A stretch of 13,458 nucleotides of DNA, from contig CAKOHV010000036.1 of NCBI GenBank assembly GCA_934086145.1, positions 1 through 13,458 of the forward strand. The letters run 5' to 3'. Made by a program: the position numbers and the translations under genes. A model generated the notes under the pieces. It worked only from the letters and a program-made list of their open reading frames with translations, did no database searches and had not been told where the DNA came from. Source of the stretch: an uncultured Bacilli bacterium. GTDB lineage: Bacteria > Bacillota_I > Bacilli_A > RF39 > UBA660. Positions 1 to 7,230 of the stretch are shown piece after piece. Positions within the stretch are counted from its first letter, which is position 1. Each line of letters starts with the position of its first letter.

Positions 1-210
1 GAAAATAATAATCGTACATTTGCTAGTTTTGAGTTAAAAGAACCATTAAGTACCAAAGAATCAATATTTCTAAAAGGTAAAATAAATAAAGAAGTATTTC
101 ATTTAGAAATAGATAATGGTAATAATACTAAATCTACTATTGAAATACATTTAAAAAGTCCTTTAGAACAAGATTTAACATTAGAAAAGGAAAATAAGAA
201 CAATGTCTAA
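1..210 (+). CDS. C-terminal end of an unknown protein (5' partial)
   Basis: Frame 1 is open from the window edge to a TAA at 208-210 and encodes the last 69 residues of a protein whose start lies outside the window. The segment alternates hydrophobic and polar residues (for example FELKEPLS, EVFHLEID, STIEIHLKSP), which suggests a beta-rich fold, and ends in a Lys/Glu/Asn-rich tail. I recognise no family. The stop overlaps the start of the next gene by 8 bases in a different frame, so the two are very probably co-transcribed and translationally coupled. Its place just upstream of a small protein and a serine recombinase suggests that it belongs to the same mobile element. That is inference from context only. 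Confidence 0.6.
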   Translation, partial: ENNNRTFASFELKEPLSTKESIFLKGKINKEVFHLEIDNGNNTKSTIEIHLKSPLEQDLTLEKENKNNV

Positions 211-448
211 TATTGTTTCTAAATCATTAAATGAACTAGATTGTCATAGTTTTAAAATGGGTGATAATGTGATTAAAAAGTATGGCAATAAGGAAGTAAA
301 GTTTACTTTTGTATTTAATAAAAAAGGAAAAAAGTTAAAAGATATTTTAGAACAATGTTATCAAAATGAAATTAGAAATGAGCAAATCCTTACTGGAGGA
401 AATCATGAGTTGCAAAAACTTAGGAATGATGCTATCATTCAAGCGTAG
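203..448 (+). CDS. Small protein preceding a serine recombinase
   Basis: An 81-residue protein with no signal peptide or membrane segment. The central part (about residues 32-55) reads as a beta strand, a turn and a helix: KFTFVF, then NKKG, then LKDILEQCY. The same pattern recurs in the 44-residue protein encoded just before the second recombinase of this window (positions 7231-7365): there IQYIYPKNG is followed by LAFLLQEEYY. The two appear to be distant relatives, each tied to its own recombinase. The gene overlaps the preceding stop by 8 bases and ends 39 bases before the recombinase ATG, so it sits in the same transcript. A role as a recombinase partner, such as a directionality or regulatory factor, is a guess from this pairing. 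No known domain is recognised. Confidence 0.65.
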   Translation: MSNIVSKSLNELDCHSFKMGDNVIKKYGNKEVKFTFVFNKKGKKLKDILEQCYQNEIRNEQILTGGNHELQKLRNDAIIQA

Positions 449-487
449 ATACCTAATTGTACCCATCAAAATAAGGAGGTCAAGTTA

Positions 488-2104
488 ATGGTGGGAAACA
501 ATAACAAGATCTATAATTGTGGTGATTATTTAAGATTATCTAAAGAAGATATTGGTCGTAATGATGAATCTTCTTCTATTCAAAGTCAAAGAATGATTAT
601 TGAGGGATTTGCTAAACATAATAATTTAAACATTGTTAAAGAATATGTTGATGATGGTTATTCTGGTGGTAATTTTGATAGACCTGCTTTTAGGCAGATG
701 ATTGAAGATATAGAAAATGGACTTATTAATTGTGTTATTACAAAAGATTTATCAAGGCTTGGTCGTGAAATGTATAAAACTGGTAAATATATTGAAGAAT
801 ACTTTTTAGAACACAATATTAGATATATTGCAATTAATGATTCCTATGATTCTAATATTGGAGATTCTATGCTAGGTTTAAGACTTGGGGTAAATGATTT
901 ATATTTAAGGGATGTTTCAAAAAAAGTTCGTTCTTCTTTTAGGGTAAAACAAGAAAAAGGCGAATATATTGGAAGTTTCCCATGTTATGGTTATATGAAA
1001 AAACCAGAAGATAAACATAAATTAATTATTGATCCAGTAGCATCTAAAGTTGTTAAAATGATTTATGATTTATATTTAGAGGGTTTAGGTGTAACAAAGA
1101 TATGTAGAAAACTAACTGATGAGAAAATTGCTATACCAATAGTTTATAAAAAAGAACCTAGAGGACTTGCTGTTACTGAAAACGATGGTTTTGGTGTTTG
1201 GAAAAATGCTACTGTGAGAAATATATTAAAAAGTCAAATGTATATCGGAAACATGGTACAACATACTCATGAAAAAATTAGTTATAGAGCAAAAAAATGC
1301 AGGCATTTAAGTGAGGATAATTTTATCATAGTAGAAAATACTCATGAAGCAATAATAAGTAAAGAAGATTTTGATGAAGTTCAAAAAATGTTAAAAAATA
1401 AGAGTTATACTCCCAAAGAAAAAAATCTTGATAGATTCTTATTTTCTGGAATGATGTTTTGTGGTAAGTGTGGTCATACTCTTGGTGTTAGTGTTAAAAA
1501 AACTAAATCAAAACCATCTTTATATACACATTGTAACCATTATCTTAGAAAAGGTAAACAAAGTGAATGTACACCTAACAGACTTAATTATCATTTATTA
1601 GAACAAGATATTACTCATTATCTTAATGAAATTGGTGAAGAATTTATAAAACATTATGATTTAAGAAACATGGTTGAGGATTCAGTATATATTTATAATA
1701 GAGATATTGAAGAATTAGAAAAACAACTAGAAGAAATAAATAGAAAAATGGAAAAGAAGATTAATATAATATCTAATTTATATAATGATAAATTAGAGGG
1801 AGTTATATCTCTTGAAGTTTACAAAAACTTATCAGATAGTCATGAAAAAGAATTACAACAATTAAAGATTGAAAAAGAAGATAAAGAAAATAGATTAAAA
1901 GTATTTGCAGATAAATCAAAAGAAAAAGAATTTACTAAATGTCGTGAGGCAGTAGAAAAATTTATGAAATTGAAAACTCCATCTAGGAGTACAGTTAAAA
2001 ATTTAATTGATAGAATTGTTGTGTATGACAATGGTGATTCAAAAGAAGTTATAGTATATTTTAAGTTTAAAGAACTTGAATATCTTGCCAGTAATTTGGT
2101 GTAG
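488..2104 (+). CDS. Large serine recombinase (site-specific integrase)
   Basis: A 538-residue large serine recombinase of the TnpX/TndX type, which cuts and rejoins DNA at attachment sites to integrate or excise an element. The N-terminal resolvase domain (about 10-155) has the catalytic motif YLRLS with Ser18 and Arg16, the SSSIQSQ segment, DDGYSGGNFDRP and the arginine-bearing TKDLSRLGRE. A recombinase DNA-binding domain follows (about 166-305), then a zinc ribbon (CGKC at 325-328, with Cys349 and Cys361), a coiled coil (about 400-475) and a short beta-rich tail. The domains and length are complete, so it is probably active. A very strong site (AAGGAGGT, 473-480) precedes the ATG. It resembles the recombinase at 7380-8957 closely in the catalytic half and less in the C-terminal half, which reads the DNA target. 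Its codons are more A/T-ended than those of the second copy. Confidence 0.93.
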   Translation: MVGNNNKIYNCGDYLRLSKEDIGRNDESSSIQSQRMIIEGFAKHNNLNIVKEYVDDGYSGGNFDRPAFRQMIEDIENGLINCVITKDLSRLGREMYKTGKYIEEYFLEHNIRYIAINDSYDSNIGDSMLGLRLGVNDLYLRDVSKKVRSSFRVKQEKGEYIGSFPCYGYMKKPEDKHKLIIDPVASKVVKMIYDLYLEGLGVTKICRKLTDEKIAIPIVYKKEPRGLAVTENDGFGVWKNATVRNILKSQMYIGNMVQHTHEKISYRAKKCRHLSEDNFIIVENTHEAIISKEDFDEVQKMLKNKSYTPKEKNLDRFLFSGMMFCGKCGHTLGVSVKKTKSKPSLYTHCNHYLRKGKQSECTPNRLNYHLLEQDITHYLNEIGEEFIKHYDLRNMVEDSVYIYNRDIEELEKQLEEINRKMEKKINIISNLYNDKLEGVISLEVYKNLSDSHEKELQQLKIEKEDKENRLKVFADKSKEKEFTKCREAVEKFMKLKTPSRSTVKNLIDRIVVYDNGDSKEVIVYFKFKELEYLASNLV

Positions 2105-2114
2105 TTTTGTCCTA

Positions 2115-2153
2115 AGGGTTATAACAAAAGTAAAGGCAACCCTATATTTTTTT
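2115..2153 (+). terminator. Weak intrinsic terminator after the first recombinase
   Basis: AGGGTT (2115-2120) pairs with AACCCT (2138-2143) around a 17-base loop and is followed by a run of seven T (2147-2153). The stem is only six pairs with a long loop, so termination may be partial. It lies 11 bases after the recombinase stop. Confidence 0.4.
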
Positions 2154-2401
2154 ATAACTCTAAAAGGACTAAGGGGGAAACCCTCCAATGTAACTGCTAA
2201 TAATCCCTGCAATAAGCCTATATTTTCCCCAAAATCGCGCTGATTAGTAAAAATTAAAAATCTCTAAAATATCGAAAAAACTAAATTTACAAAGAAAAAG
2301 GCGAGGTAGTTTTGCCATTACTGCCCATTTATCCTTTTCATCATCCCTTCAAAGTTTAACATCAATTTTTATCAAACATGTTAAGCCTTATATCCCTTGT
2401 C
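2154..2401. other. Gene-free stretch; possible element boundary
   Basis: No credible reading frame is seen on either strand between the first recombinase and the next promoter. The stretch holds a G/C-rich island unusual for this window (GGGGGAAACCCTCC at about 2173-2186) and a small hairpin at about 2305-2325 (GGTAGT against ACTGCC) without a T-run. Large serine recombinases normally lie within a few hundred bases of their attachment site, so the right end of the element carrying the first recombinase should fall here or a little further on. I cannot place the junction from this sequence alone. Confidence 0.35.
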
Positions 2402-2430
2402 TTGAAAAATAACTAAAACAATTATATACT
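2402..2430 (+). promoter_or_regulatory. Sigma-A-type promoter of the RelB-fusion gene
   Basis: TTGAAA (2402-2407) and TATACT (2425-2430) are separated by exactly 17 bases, close to the vegetative consensus. The expected transcription start is a few bases downstream, giving a short leader before the ATG at 2453. Confidence 0.7.
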
Positions 2431-2452
2431 TATCATAGAAAAGAGTGATAGG

Positions 2453-3253
2453 ATGGAAAAAATAACTTTAAATGTTAGTGTCGATGAAAGCGACAAGAAA
2501 AAATTTGAAAGCTTTTGCCATAATGCAGGAATGGATGTTTCTACAGCTATAAACATCTTTATAAAAGCCGTATTAAGAGAACAAAAAATTCCTTTTGAAA
2601 TAAAAGCTAGTACTACTGATGATGAGGTAAATGATACTTCTTCCTTTGCTAAAGAAAATGCTGCAAATAATATGTCAGAACTAGACAATCTTCGAAAAGA
2701 AATTGAAGATAAGATGAATGATCTTACTAAAGAAGTACCTAAAAAAAGTGCATATGAGACAAGTCCTCAAGATTTGAGCATCAAGAATCTCCATAAGTAT
2801 TTCCCTGATTTTTCAACTAACTATTCGAAGAATATTCAAGATGATGATTATATTATCATAAGTTCGAGTGCTTCTATACCAGAATCAAATTTTAATATGT
2901 GTCTTGTCGATTTAAATGATAGCAAAGTTTATGAATATGAACACGATATGGATGGCCATGATGTCTATAATTTCTATAAAGATTTAAATCCTATCCAAAA
3001 AGAAAAATTAATGAATTATATTAATGATAACGATTTATTAAACTTTACTTCTAATAATGTTCTATCTAATGATAATGATACTTTAACAATTAGTATTGGT
3101 GGTCATAATAATACTATAAAAAATGCTAGTAAGAAACATACTGAAAATGAAATACACCTTTTTGATGACATCGTTAACATCGTTTTTGATGATGTTACTA
3201 GTTCCTTTAAAGAACTTGATGACTTTTTCAACTTTGATTTTAAAGAACAATAA
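2453..3253 (+). CDS. RelB/DinJ-type antitoxin head fused to an unknown domain
   Basis: A 266-residue protein. Residues 1-52 match the RelB/DinJ antitoxin family closely: a ribbon strand (ITLNVSVDES), then helices with MDVSTAINIFIKAVLREQKIPFEI, which in that family form the ribbon-helix-helix DNA-binding dimer. Ordinary members are about 80-95 residues. Here the toxin-binding tail is replaced or extended by a low-complexity, charged, possibly coiled linker (about 53-105) and a region of about 160 residues with strand-like stretches (DYIIISSSAS, KVYEYEH, TLTISIGGHNN) and a final helix. I do not recognise that region. The gene has its own promoter and terminator, so no toxin is co-transcribed. 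A DNA-binding regulator or orphan antitoxin that has acquired a ligand-sensing or enzyme-like domain is possible. DNA binding is likely; the rest is unknown. Confidence 0.8.
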   Translation: MEKITLNVSVDESDKKKFESFCHNAGMDVSTAINIFIKAVLREQKIPFEIKASTTDDEVNDTSSFAKENAANNMSELDNLRKEIEDKMNDLTKEVPKKSAYETSPQDLSIKNLHKYFPDFSTNYSKNIQDDDYIIISSSASIPESNFNMCLVDLNDSKVYEYEHDMDGHDVYNFYKDLNPIQKEKLMNYINDNDLLNFTSNNVLSNDNDTLTISIGGHNNTIKNASKKHTENEIHLFDDIVNIVFDDVTSSFKELDDFFNFDFKEQ

Positions 3254-3271
3254 TTAATTAACTTACTTAGA

Positions 3272-3315
3272 ACTAACAATGTTAACACCTTCAACCATTG
3301 TTAGTCCTTTTTTTT
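3272..3315 (+). terminator. Strong intrinsic terminator of the RelB-fusion gene
   Basis: A perfect 10-base inverted repeat, ACTAACAATG (3272-3281) and CATTGTTAGT (3296-3305), encloses a 14-base loop. It is followed by CC and eight T (3308-3315), 18 bases after the stop codon. Confidence 0.85.
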
Positions 3316-3601
3316 CTTTAAAACAGCATTTGCTTCCTTTGGCAAGAATCTTGTTACAATTTATCATAAATATTACCCTTATTAAAAAGCTTCTTCCTTT
3401 CTTAATTTTTGTCTATTCTTACCTGCTTTTACTTAATTATCGGGGTAGGCTAAAAAATAATTTACTTTTTAATAAATTTACCAAATATTCTTTTTTTCCT
3501 TAAAATTGCATTAAAATTAATTGCTTTGCCATAATATTAATAATTAAACTTTAAATTTTAAGTAATTAGTAATGATATAAAATTTTAATTGCCAATTTAG
3601 A
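3316..3601. other. AT-rich intergenic stretch without a supported gene
   Basis: Between the terminator and the next promoter I see only AT-rich sequence. One frame stays open across 3279-3503, but it starts inside the terminator hairpin, has no ribosome binding site and has a composition like translated non-coding DNA. The stretch could hold upstream control elements for the cassette that follows, but no clear operator or riboswitch-like structure is visible. Confidence 0.5.
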
Positions 3602-3630
3602 TTGAAATAATTATTTTTATGTGGTATCAT
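3602..3630 (+). promoter_or_regulatory. Strong extended -10 promoter of the TasA-like cassette
   Basis: TTGAAA (3602-3607) and TATCAT (3625-3630) are 17 bases apart, and the -10 box is preceded by TG plus one base (3622-3624), which makes an extended -10. An AGGAGG site at 3641-3646 sits nine bases before the ATG at 3655. The combination predicts high expression of the first gene. Confidence 0.75.
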
Positions 3631-3654
3631 GCATTATGATAGGAGGATATAAAA

Positions 3655-4308
3655 ATGGAAAAAAATAGGAATGCTCAAATAATCGCGATTCTAGCTTTAG
3701 TAGTTGGAGTCATTGGATTATCTGTTGGTTTTGCAGCCTTTTCAAATACTTTAAAAATTCAACCTTCTGCAGATGTAACTCCTGATAAAAGTTCATTTAA
3801 CGTTGACTTTTCAAGTTCTGATACAGATGTCGTTGCTGATGAAATTACGCCAGTTGCAACCCCTAATTCTTTAGTTACTTCTAATGCAACTATTGATAAT
3901 ACTAATGAACCAACAATTTCTAACTTAAAAGCCACTTTTACTGAACCAGGTCAAAAAGTTGTTTATAGTTTTTATGCTTTTAACAAAGGTCAATTAGATG
4001 CTTACTTAAAAAGTATCGTTTATGGCAATGTAACAGGTCAAACAACTAATAAAGTTTGTACTGCTTTAGAAGGAACAACTGATGCCTTAGTTCAAAAAGC
4101 TTGTAACGGAATCTCTGTTAAAGTAAAAGTTGGTAGCGAAGCAGAAACAAGTGGAAGTGCTGCTAGCATAACTAATCATTCATTATTAAAATCAACTAGT
4201 GAACCTGTTGTTGTTACCATTGAATATCAAGCTGATGCTGATCGTGCTGATGGTGATTTTACTGTTTCATTTGGTGATATAACATTAAATTATAGTTCAG
4301 TTGATTAA
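3655..4308 (+). CDS. TasA/camelysin-like secreted surface protein
   Basis: A 217-residue exported protein. A charged N-terminus (MEKNRN) is followed by a hydrophobic segment (about 8-28) ending in VGFAAFSNTLKI. This resembles the SipW-dependent signal sequences of TasA (WAAFND) and camelysin (YAYFSD), with cleavage expected next to the AAFS motif. The mature part (about 30-217) is Ser/Thr/Asn/Val-rich, probably a beta sandwich, with only two cysteines (Cys135 and Cys150) that could form a disulfide. In the TasA family such proteins assemble outside the cell into matrix fibres, or act as metalloprotease-like surface proteins; which applies here is not visible. A SipW-type signal peptidase follows directly and is the likely processing enzyme. 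The strong promoter and the hairpin after the gene suggest it is made in excess over the downstream genes. Confidence 0.75.
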   Translation: MEKNRNAQIIAILALVVGVIGLSVGFAAFSNTLKIQPSADVTPDKSSFNVDFSSSDTDVVADEITPVATPNSLVTSNATIDNTNEPTISNLKATFTEPGQKVVYSFYAFNKGQLDAYLKSIVYGNVTGQTTNKVCTALEGTTDALVQKACNGISVKVKVGSEAETSGSAASITNHSLLKSTSEPVVVTIEYQADADRADGDFTVSFGDITLNYSSVD

Positions 4309-4313
4309 TGTTT

Positions 4314-4340
4314 AAATGACACAGTTCTACTGTGTCATTT
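4314..4340 (+). terminator. Hairpin between the surface protein and signal peptidase genes
   Basis: A perfect 11-base inverted repeat, AAATGACACAG (4314-4324) and CTGTGTCATTT (4330-4340), has a 5-base loop and lies six bases after the stop. It lacks a proper T-run (only ATTTAT follows), so it probably acts as a leaky terminator or protects the 3' end of the upstream message. Either role would reduce signal peptidase expression relative to its substrate. Confidence 0.6.
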
Positions 4341-4357
4341 ATCTTAAGGAGGTGCTT

Positions 4358-5485
4358 ATGAAAAAAAGTTACATAAAATTACTAATCTTATCTTTGCTTA
4401 CGATATTACTATGTACTATTAATGCCTTTTTTATAAAAAAATTAACTACTATATCTTTAATTACTATCATAGCTGTTTTGCTAATTATCACTAAAATTAC
4501 CTTAGGTTTTGAAAAAGACCGTCATCGATATAGTAAAGATATCAGCTTAGAGATAATTATTTCTTTATTCATCTTTTTCTTACTTTTTTACCTAAGTGGT
4601 TTATTAATCGGCTATGCTAAAACAAATAATTATTTGACCGGAAATGCTCTACAAAATATTGTTATTCCTTTAATAATTTATCTAATCGTAAAAGAGTATT
4701 TAAGATATAGTTTAATTACTAAATCAAGTGAAAGCTTAGCTTTAATTATCCTAATGACTATTACTTTTATCTTTTTAGATAATACGATTCCTTTTGCAAT
4801 TAGTGGCGTTACTTTTTCTAAAAGAACCTTCTTACTTTTCGCATTGACTTTCCTTCCATCTCTTACTGAAAATATCTTATGTTCGTGGATTACTTATCAT
4901 TTCGGTTTTAAACCTAGTCTTATTTATGTTTTAATCATTAAATTATATCCTTATCTTTTACCGATTATTCCTAATCCTAATGAATATATTTATTCAATTA
5001 TCTTCTTTTTATTACCAATTATCATTTTGTTTAAATTAAGAAAATGGCTTACCATGGATCGGGTAAATGAAGAAGTTGAACGTTCAAGAAAGAAGCAATT
5101 ATGGCCTTATATACCACTTACCATCATTGTTATTACTTTAGTCTATTTTGTTTCTGGTTATTTTAAATACTATGCAGTTGCTATTGCCACCGGTTCGATG
5201 GTGCCCACTATCAATAAAGGGGACGTTGTTATCGTAAACCAACAATTTACGGAAGATGATTTAGAAACGGGTGCAGTAATTGCTTATAAATATGGTGGTA
5301 AAGTTATCGTCCATCGCATTAATGACTTAATAAAAAAAGATAAAACTATTATTATTTATACCAAAGGTGATGCCAATAACGACATCGACGGCTGGAAAGT
5401 AACCCCAGATATGATAATTGGTATTGTTAAAAAGAAAGTACCAGCAATTGGTTTCCCAACAATTTGGTTAAACGAACGCTGGTAA
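4358..5485 (+). CDS. SipW-type signal peptidase I with polytopic membrane domain
   Basis: A 375-residue membrane protease. I start it at the ATG at 4358 because AAGGAGGTG (4346-4354) lies just upstream; an earlier in-frame ATG at 4316 lies inside a hairpin and has no binding site. The first 255 residues or so hold about seven or eight hydrophobic segments. A further membrane helix (about 256-273) leads into the catalytic domain: ATGSMVPTINKGDVVIV with nucleophile Ser280, then GKVIVHRI with His319 where bacterial-type enzymes have lysine, then a KGDANND segment. This is the ER-type Ser/His arrangement of SipW. Typical SipW proteins are about 190 residues with two membrane helices, so the N-terminal multi-pass half is a large addition of unknown role. 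The enzyme should cleave the TasA-like protein encoded upstream. Confidence 0.85.
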   Translation: MKKSYIKLLILSLLTILLCTINAFFIKKLTTISLITIIAVLLIITKITLGFEKDRHRYSKDISLEIIISLFIFFLLFYLSGLLIGYAKTNNYLTGNALQNIVIPLIIYLIVKEYLRYSLITKSSESLALIILMTITFIFLDNTIPFAISGVTFSKRTFLLFALTFLPSLTENILCSWITYHFGFKPSLIYVLIIKLYPYLLPIIPNPNEYIYSIIFFLLPIIILFKLRKWLTMDRVNEEVERSRKKQLWPYIPLTIIVITLVYFVSGYFKYYAVAIATGSMVPTINKGDVVIVNQQFTEDDLETGAVIAYKYGGKVIVHRINDLIKKDKTIIIYTKGDANNDIDGWKVTPDMIIGIVKKKVPAIGFPTIWLNERW

Positions 5486-5497
5486 GGAGGTTAAAAT

Positions 5498-6739
5498 ATG
5501 GAAACAAATACAAATAATAATCAAACTGAACCAAAAACATCATTAGAAAAGATTCCATTAAATAATGGAAATGAACAGACCCCAAACACCCCAAAAACAT
5601 CCCCAAATTCAAAAAAGAAACCTAAAAAAAAGACTTCTCCAAATAAATTATCAGCTGAAGAAATCGAACGCCAACAAAGAGAAGCCGAACTATTTAATAT
5701 CACACCTAAGACCAAATTATATCTTTCATTCCGTAATCGTCTAATTTTCAGCGTCTGCTTATGCCTTATCTTCCTTATCTTAAGTATCAACTTCATTTAT
5801 AATTCCCTAGATATTATTAAAGAAGAAGATGTTACTTATACTGAAACAGGCACTATCGATTATCAAATTTGCTTAAAAGCTAATAATTTCTATGAAAGTA
5901 CCTGTATAGACAAAGACATGTCCTATATTGCTAGCTTAATTAATAGTATTCCTTTAACTTTTAATTATCACTTTAACACTAACCATAATATTAAACTAGA
6001 TGCCAAATATGAAGTAACTGCTGAGTTAGTAATAGCTAATGCTAATGATTCAACTAACTATCTTACTAAAAAATATGTCCTAATTCCATTAACAGATATC
6101 AAAGAAAATGACTCTAATTATAAATTAACTAACAAAGATATCAATATTGATTATGAATATTACAATAATATAGCTAATGAATTTAAATCACAAAATGGCG
6201 TCGAAACAATCAGTTCCTTAAATGTCTCTTTTACCGTTTATAACGAATCATCTGAACTTAGTATGAATCCAAATACGACCACGATTAGTATTCCACTTTC
6301 TCAAAAATCAATCAGTATCAAAATGCAATCTAATGATACATCAAGCAATAATAAACAACAACTAACTAAGTATGCTTTCACTTTATCCAATATTGTATAC
6401 TTAAGCTTTGGCTTAGTAAGCATTATTTTATCTATTTACTTTATTATTAAAGCTATTAGACTTTATAGTAAAACATTTGTTAAAAAAACTAAGTATGATA
6501 AATATCTTGCTAAAATTCTAAGAGAATATGATCGTCTCATTGTTGAAACGTCATCTCTCCCTAATTTTAATGATTATAATATCATCAAAATTAATAAATT
6601 TACCGAATTATTAGACGTTCGTGATAATCTTCATTTACCAATAATGTATTACACGGTCGTTGCTCATCAAAAATGTCATTTGTATATTTTAAAAGACAAT
6701 AATTTATATCTATTAACGATAAAAGACGTCGATATGTAG
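5498..6739 (+). CDS. DUF5305-like two-pass membrane protein
   Basis: A 413-residue protein with a basic, Pro/Asn/Thr/Lys-rich cytosolic N-terminus (1-75), membrane helix 1 (about 82-103), an extracellular region of about 190 residues beginning YTETGTIDYQICLKANNFYE, membrane helix 2 (about 294-321) and a cytosolic C-terminal domain. The last part (IIKINKFTELLDVRDNLHLP, then LYILKDNNLYLLTI) and the start of the outer region match my memory of DUF5305, a family often found beside SipW-type signal peptidases and TasA-like proteins. No biochemical role is established for it. It has an AAGGAGG site, starts 12 bases after the peptidase stop and clearly shares its operon. An assembly platform or chaperone for the secreted protein is a reasonable guess. 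The DUF assignment comes from pattern recall and needs a profile search. Confidence 0.7.
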   Translation: METNTNNNQTEPKTSLEKIPLNNGNEQTPNTPKTSPNSKKKPKKKTSPNKLSAEEIERQQREAELFNITPKTKLYLSFRNRLIFSVCLCLIFLILSINFIYNSLDIIKEEDVTYTETGTIDYQICLKANNFYESTCIDKDMSYIASLINSIPLTFNYHFNTNHNIKLDAKYEVTAELVIANANDSTNYLTKKYVLIPLTDIKENDSNYKLTNKDINIDYEYYNNIANEFKSQNGVETISSLNVSFTVYNESSELSMNPNTTTISIPLSQKSISIKMQSNDTSSNNKQQLTKYAFTLSNIVYLSFGLVSIILSIYFIIKAIRLYSKTFVKKTKYDKYLAKILREYDRLIVETSSLPNFNDYNIIKINKFTELLDVRDNLHLPIMYYTVVAHQKCHLYILKDNNLYLLTIKDVDM

Positions 6740-6756
6740 AAGAAAGAGGAATATAA

Positions 6757-7155
6757 ATGTTTAGATATCGTGAAAAACATTTTTTTCCTCTTTTATTTAC
6801 TTTAATAATCGGGTGATTTATTACATTTTTAACTATTGGCTTTTCAGCCTTCCAAGAAAGCTTAAGAATCGATGGCTTAAGCGCTGATGTCCGAATTGAT
6901 AAAGACATCCGCATTATGGGCGTTAATATTAAAGAAGTTAATGAGGCTGTCAGTACTTATGAAGAATATAATGTGAGTAATATCACTTCTAATATCTCCT
7001 TATTTTATGAAGACTCTTATATTATTTATAATGTTCCTGTCTATAACTTAGAAAATGTCTTAATGGGACTTAAAAAAGGTGATGATAAATTTGCCGGTTG
7101 GGAAACTCTTGATTCGAATGCTTACATGCGTATGTATAAACGCGATTTTGAATAA
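6757..7155 (+). pseudogene. Second TasA-like gene, interrupted by an in-frame TGA
   Basis: A good ribosome binding site (AAGAGGA, 6744-6750) precedes the ATG at 6757. The frame encodes MFRYREKHFFPLLFTLIIG, then TGA (codon 20, 6814-6816), then stays open to TAA at 7153-7155. With the TGA read through, the protein has 132 residues and a membrane segment ending in TIGFSAFQESLRIDG, the same export-signal pattern as GFAAFSNTLKI in the first gene of the cassette. The TGA falls where a tryptophan (TGG) would fit the hydrophobic helix. No in-frame ATG with a binding site restores the signal, so with TGA as stop the gene is broken. The mature part is short (about 90 residues), suggesting a remnant of a longer surface protein. 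A one-base nonsense mutation, a sequencing error or read-through would all explain what is seen. Confidence 0.65.
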
Positions 7156-7182
7156 AGAATCAACATTTTGTTGATTCTTTTT
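7154..7182 (+). terminator. Intrinsic terminator of the TasA-like cassette
   Basis: AAAGAATCAACA (7154-7165) and TGTTGATTCTTT (7169-7180) form a perfect 12-base inverted repeat with a 3-base loop, running into a T-run (7178-7182). It starts inside the stop codon of the interrupted gene and closes the operon that begins at 3655. Confidence 0.85.
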
Positions 7183-7230
7183 ATGTATCTTTTTCTTTTA
7201 CGTGAATAAACTTTAAAGAGGTGATTTTCT

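Noticed and set aside
2453..3315. A toxin partner for the RelB-like protein
   Set aside because: The gene is closed by a strong terminator and no RelE/YafQ-like frame is found on either side within reach.
3279..3503. Possible 74-residue coding frame between the RelB-fusion terminator and the TasA-like cassette
   Set aside because: It starts inside a terminator stem, lacks a ribosome binding site and has the composition of translated AT-rich spacer DNA.
4316..4357. Earlier ATG for the signal peptidase
   Set aside because: It lies within the hairpin after the previous gene and has no binding site, whereas the ATG at 4358 has AAGGAGGTG at the right distance.
5427..5796. Open frames on the minus strand under the peptidase and DUF5305-like genes
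   Set aside because: They are antisense shadows of well-supported plus-strand genes and have no ribosome binding sites. The same holds for the minus-strand frames at 1840-2031, 2422-2688, 3103-3294 and 6600-6914.
6757..7155. A genome-wide code in which TGA means tryptophan (mycoplasma-type code)
   Set aside because: TGG is used throughout for tryptophan, only one gene has an internal TGA, and the TGA stops at 7363-7365 and 11946-11948 fall in ATGA overlaps with the next start, which is normal stop usage.
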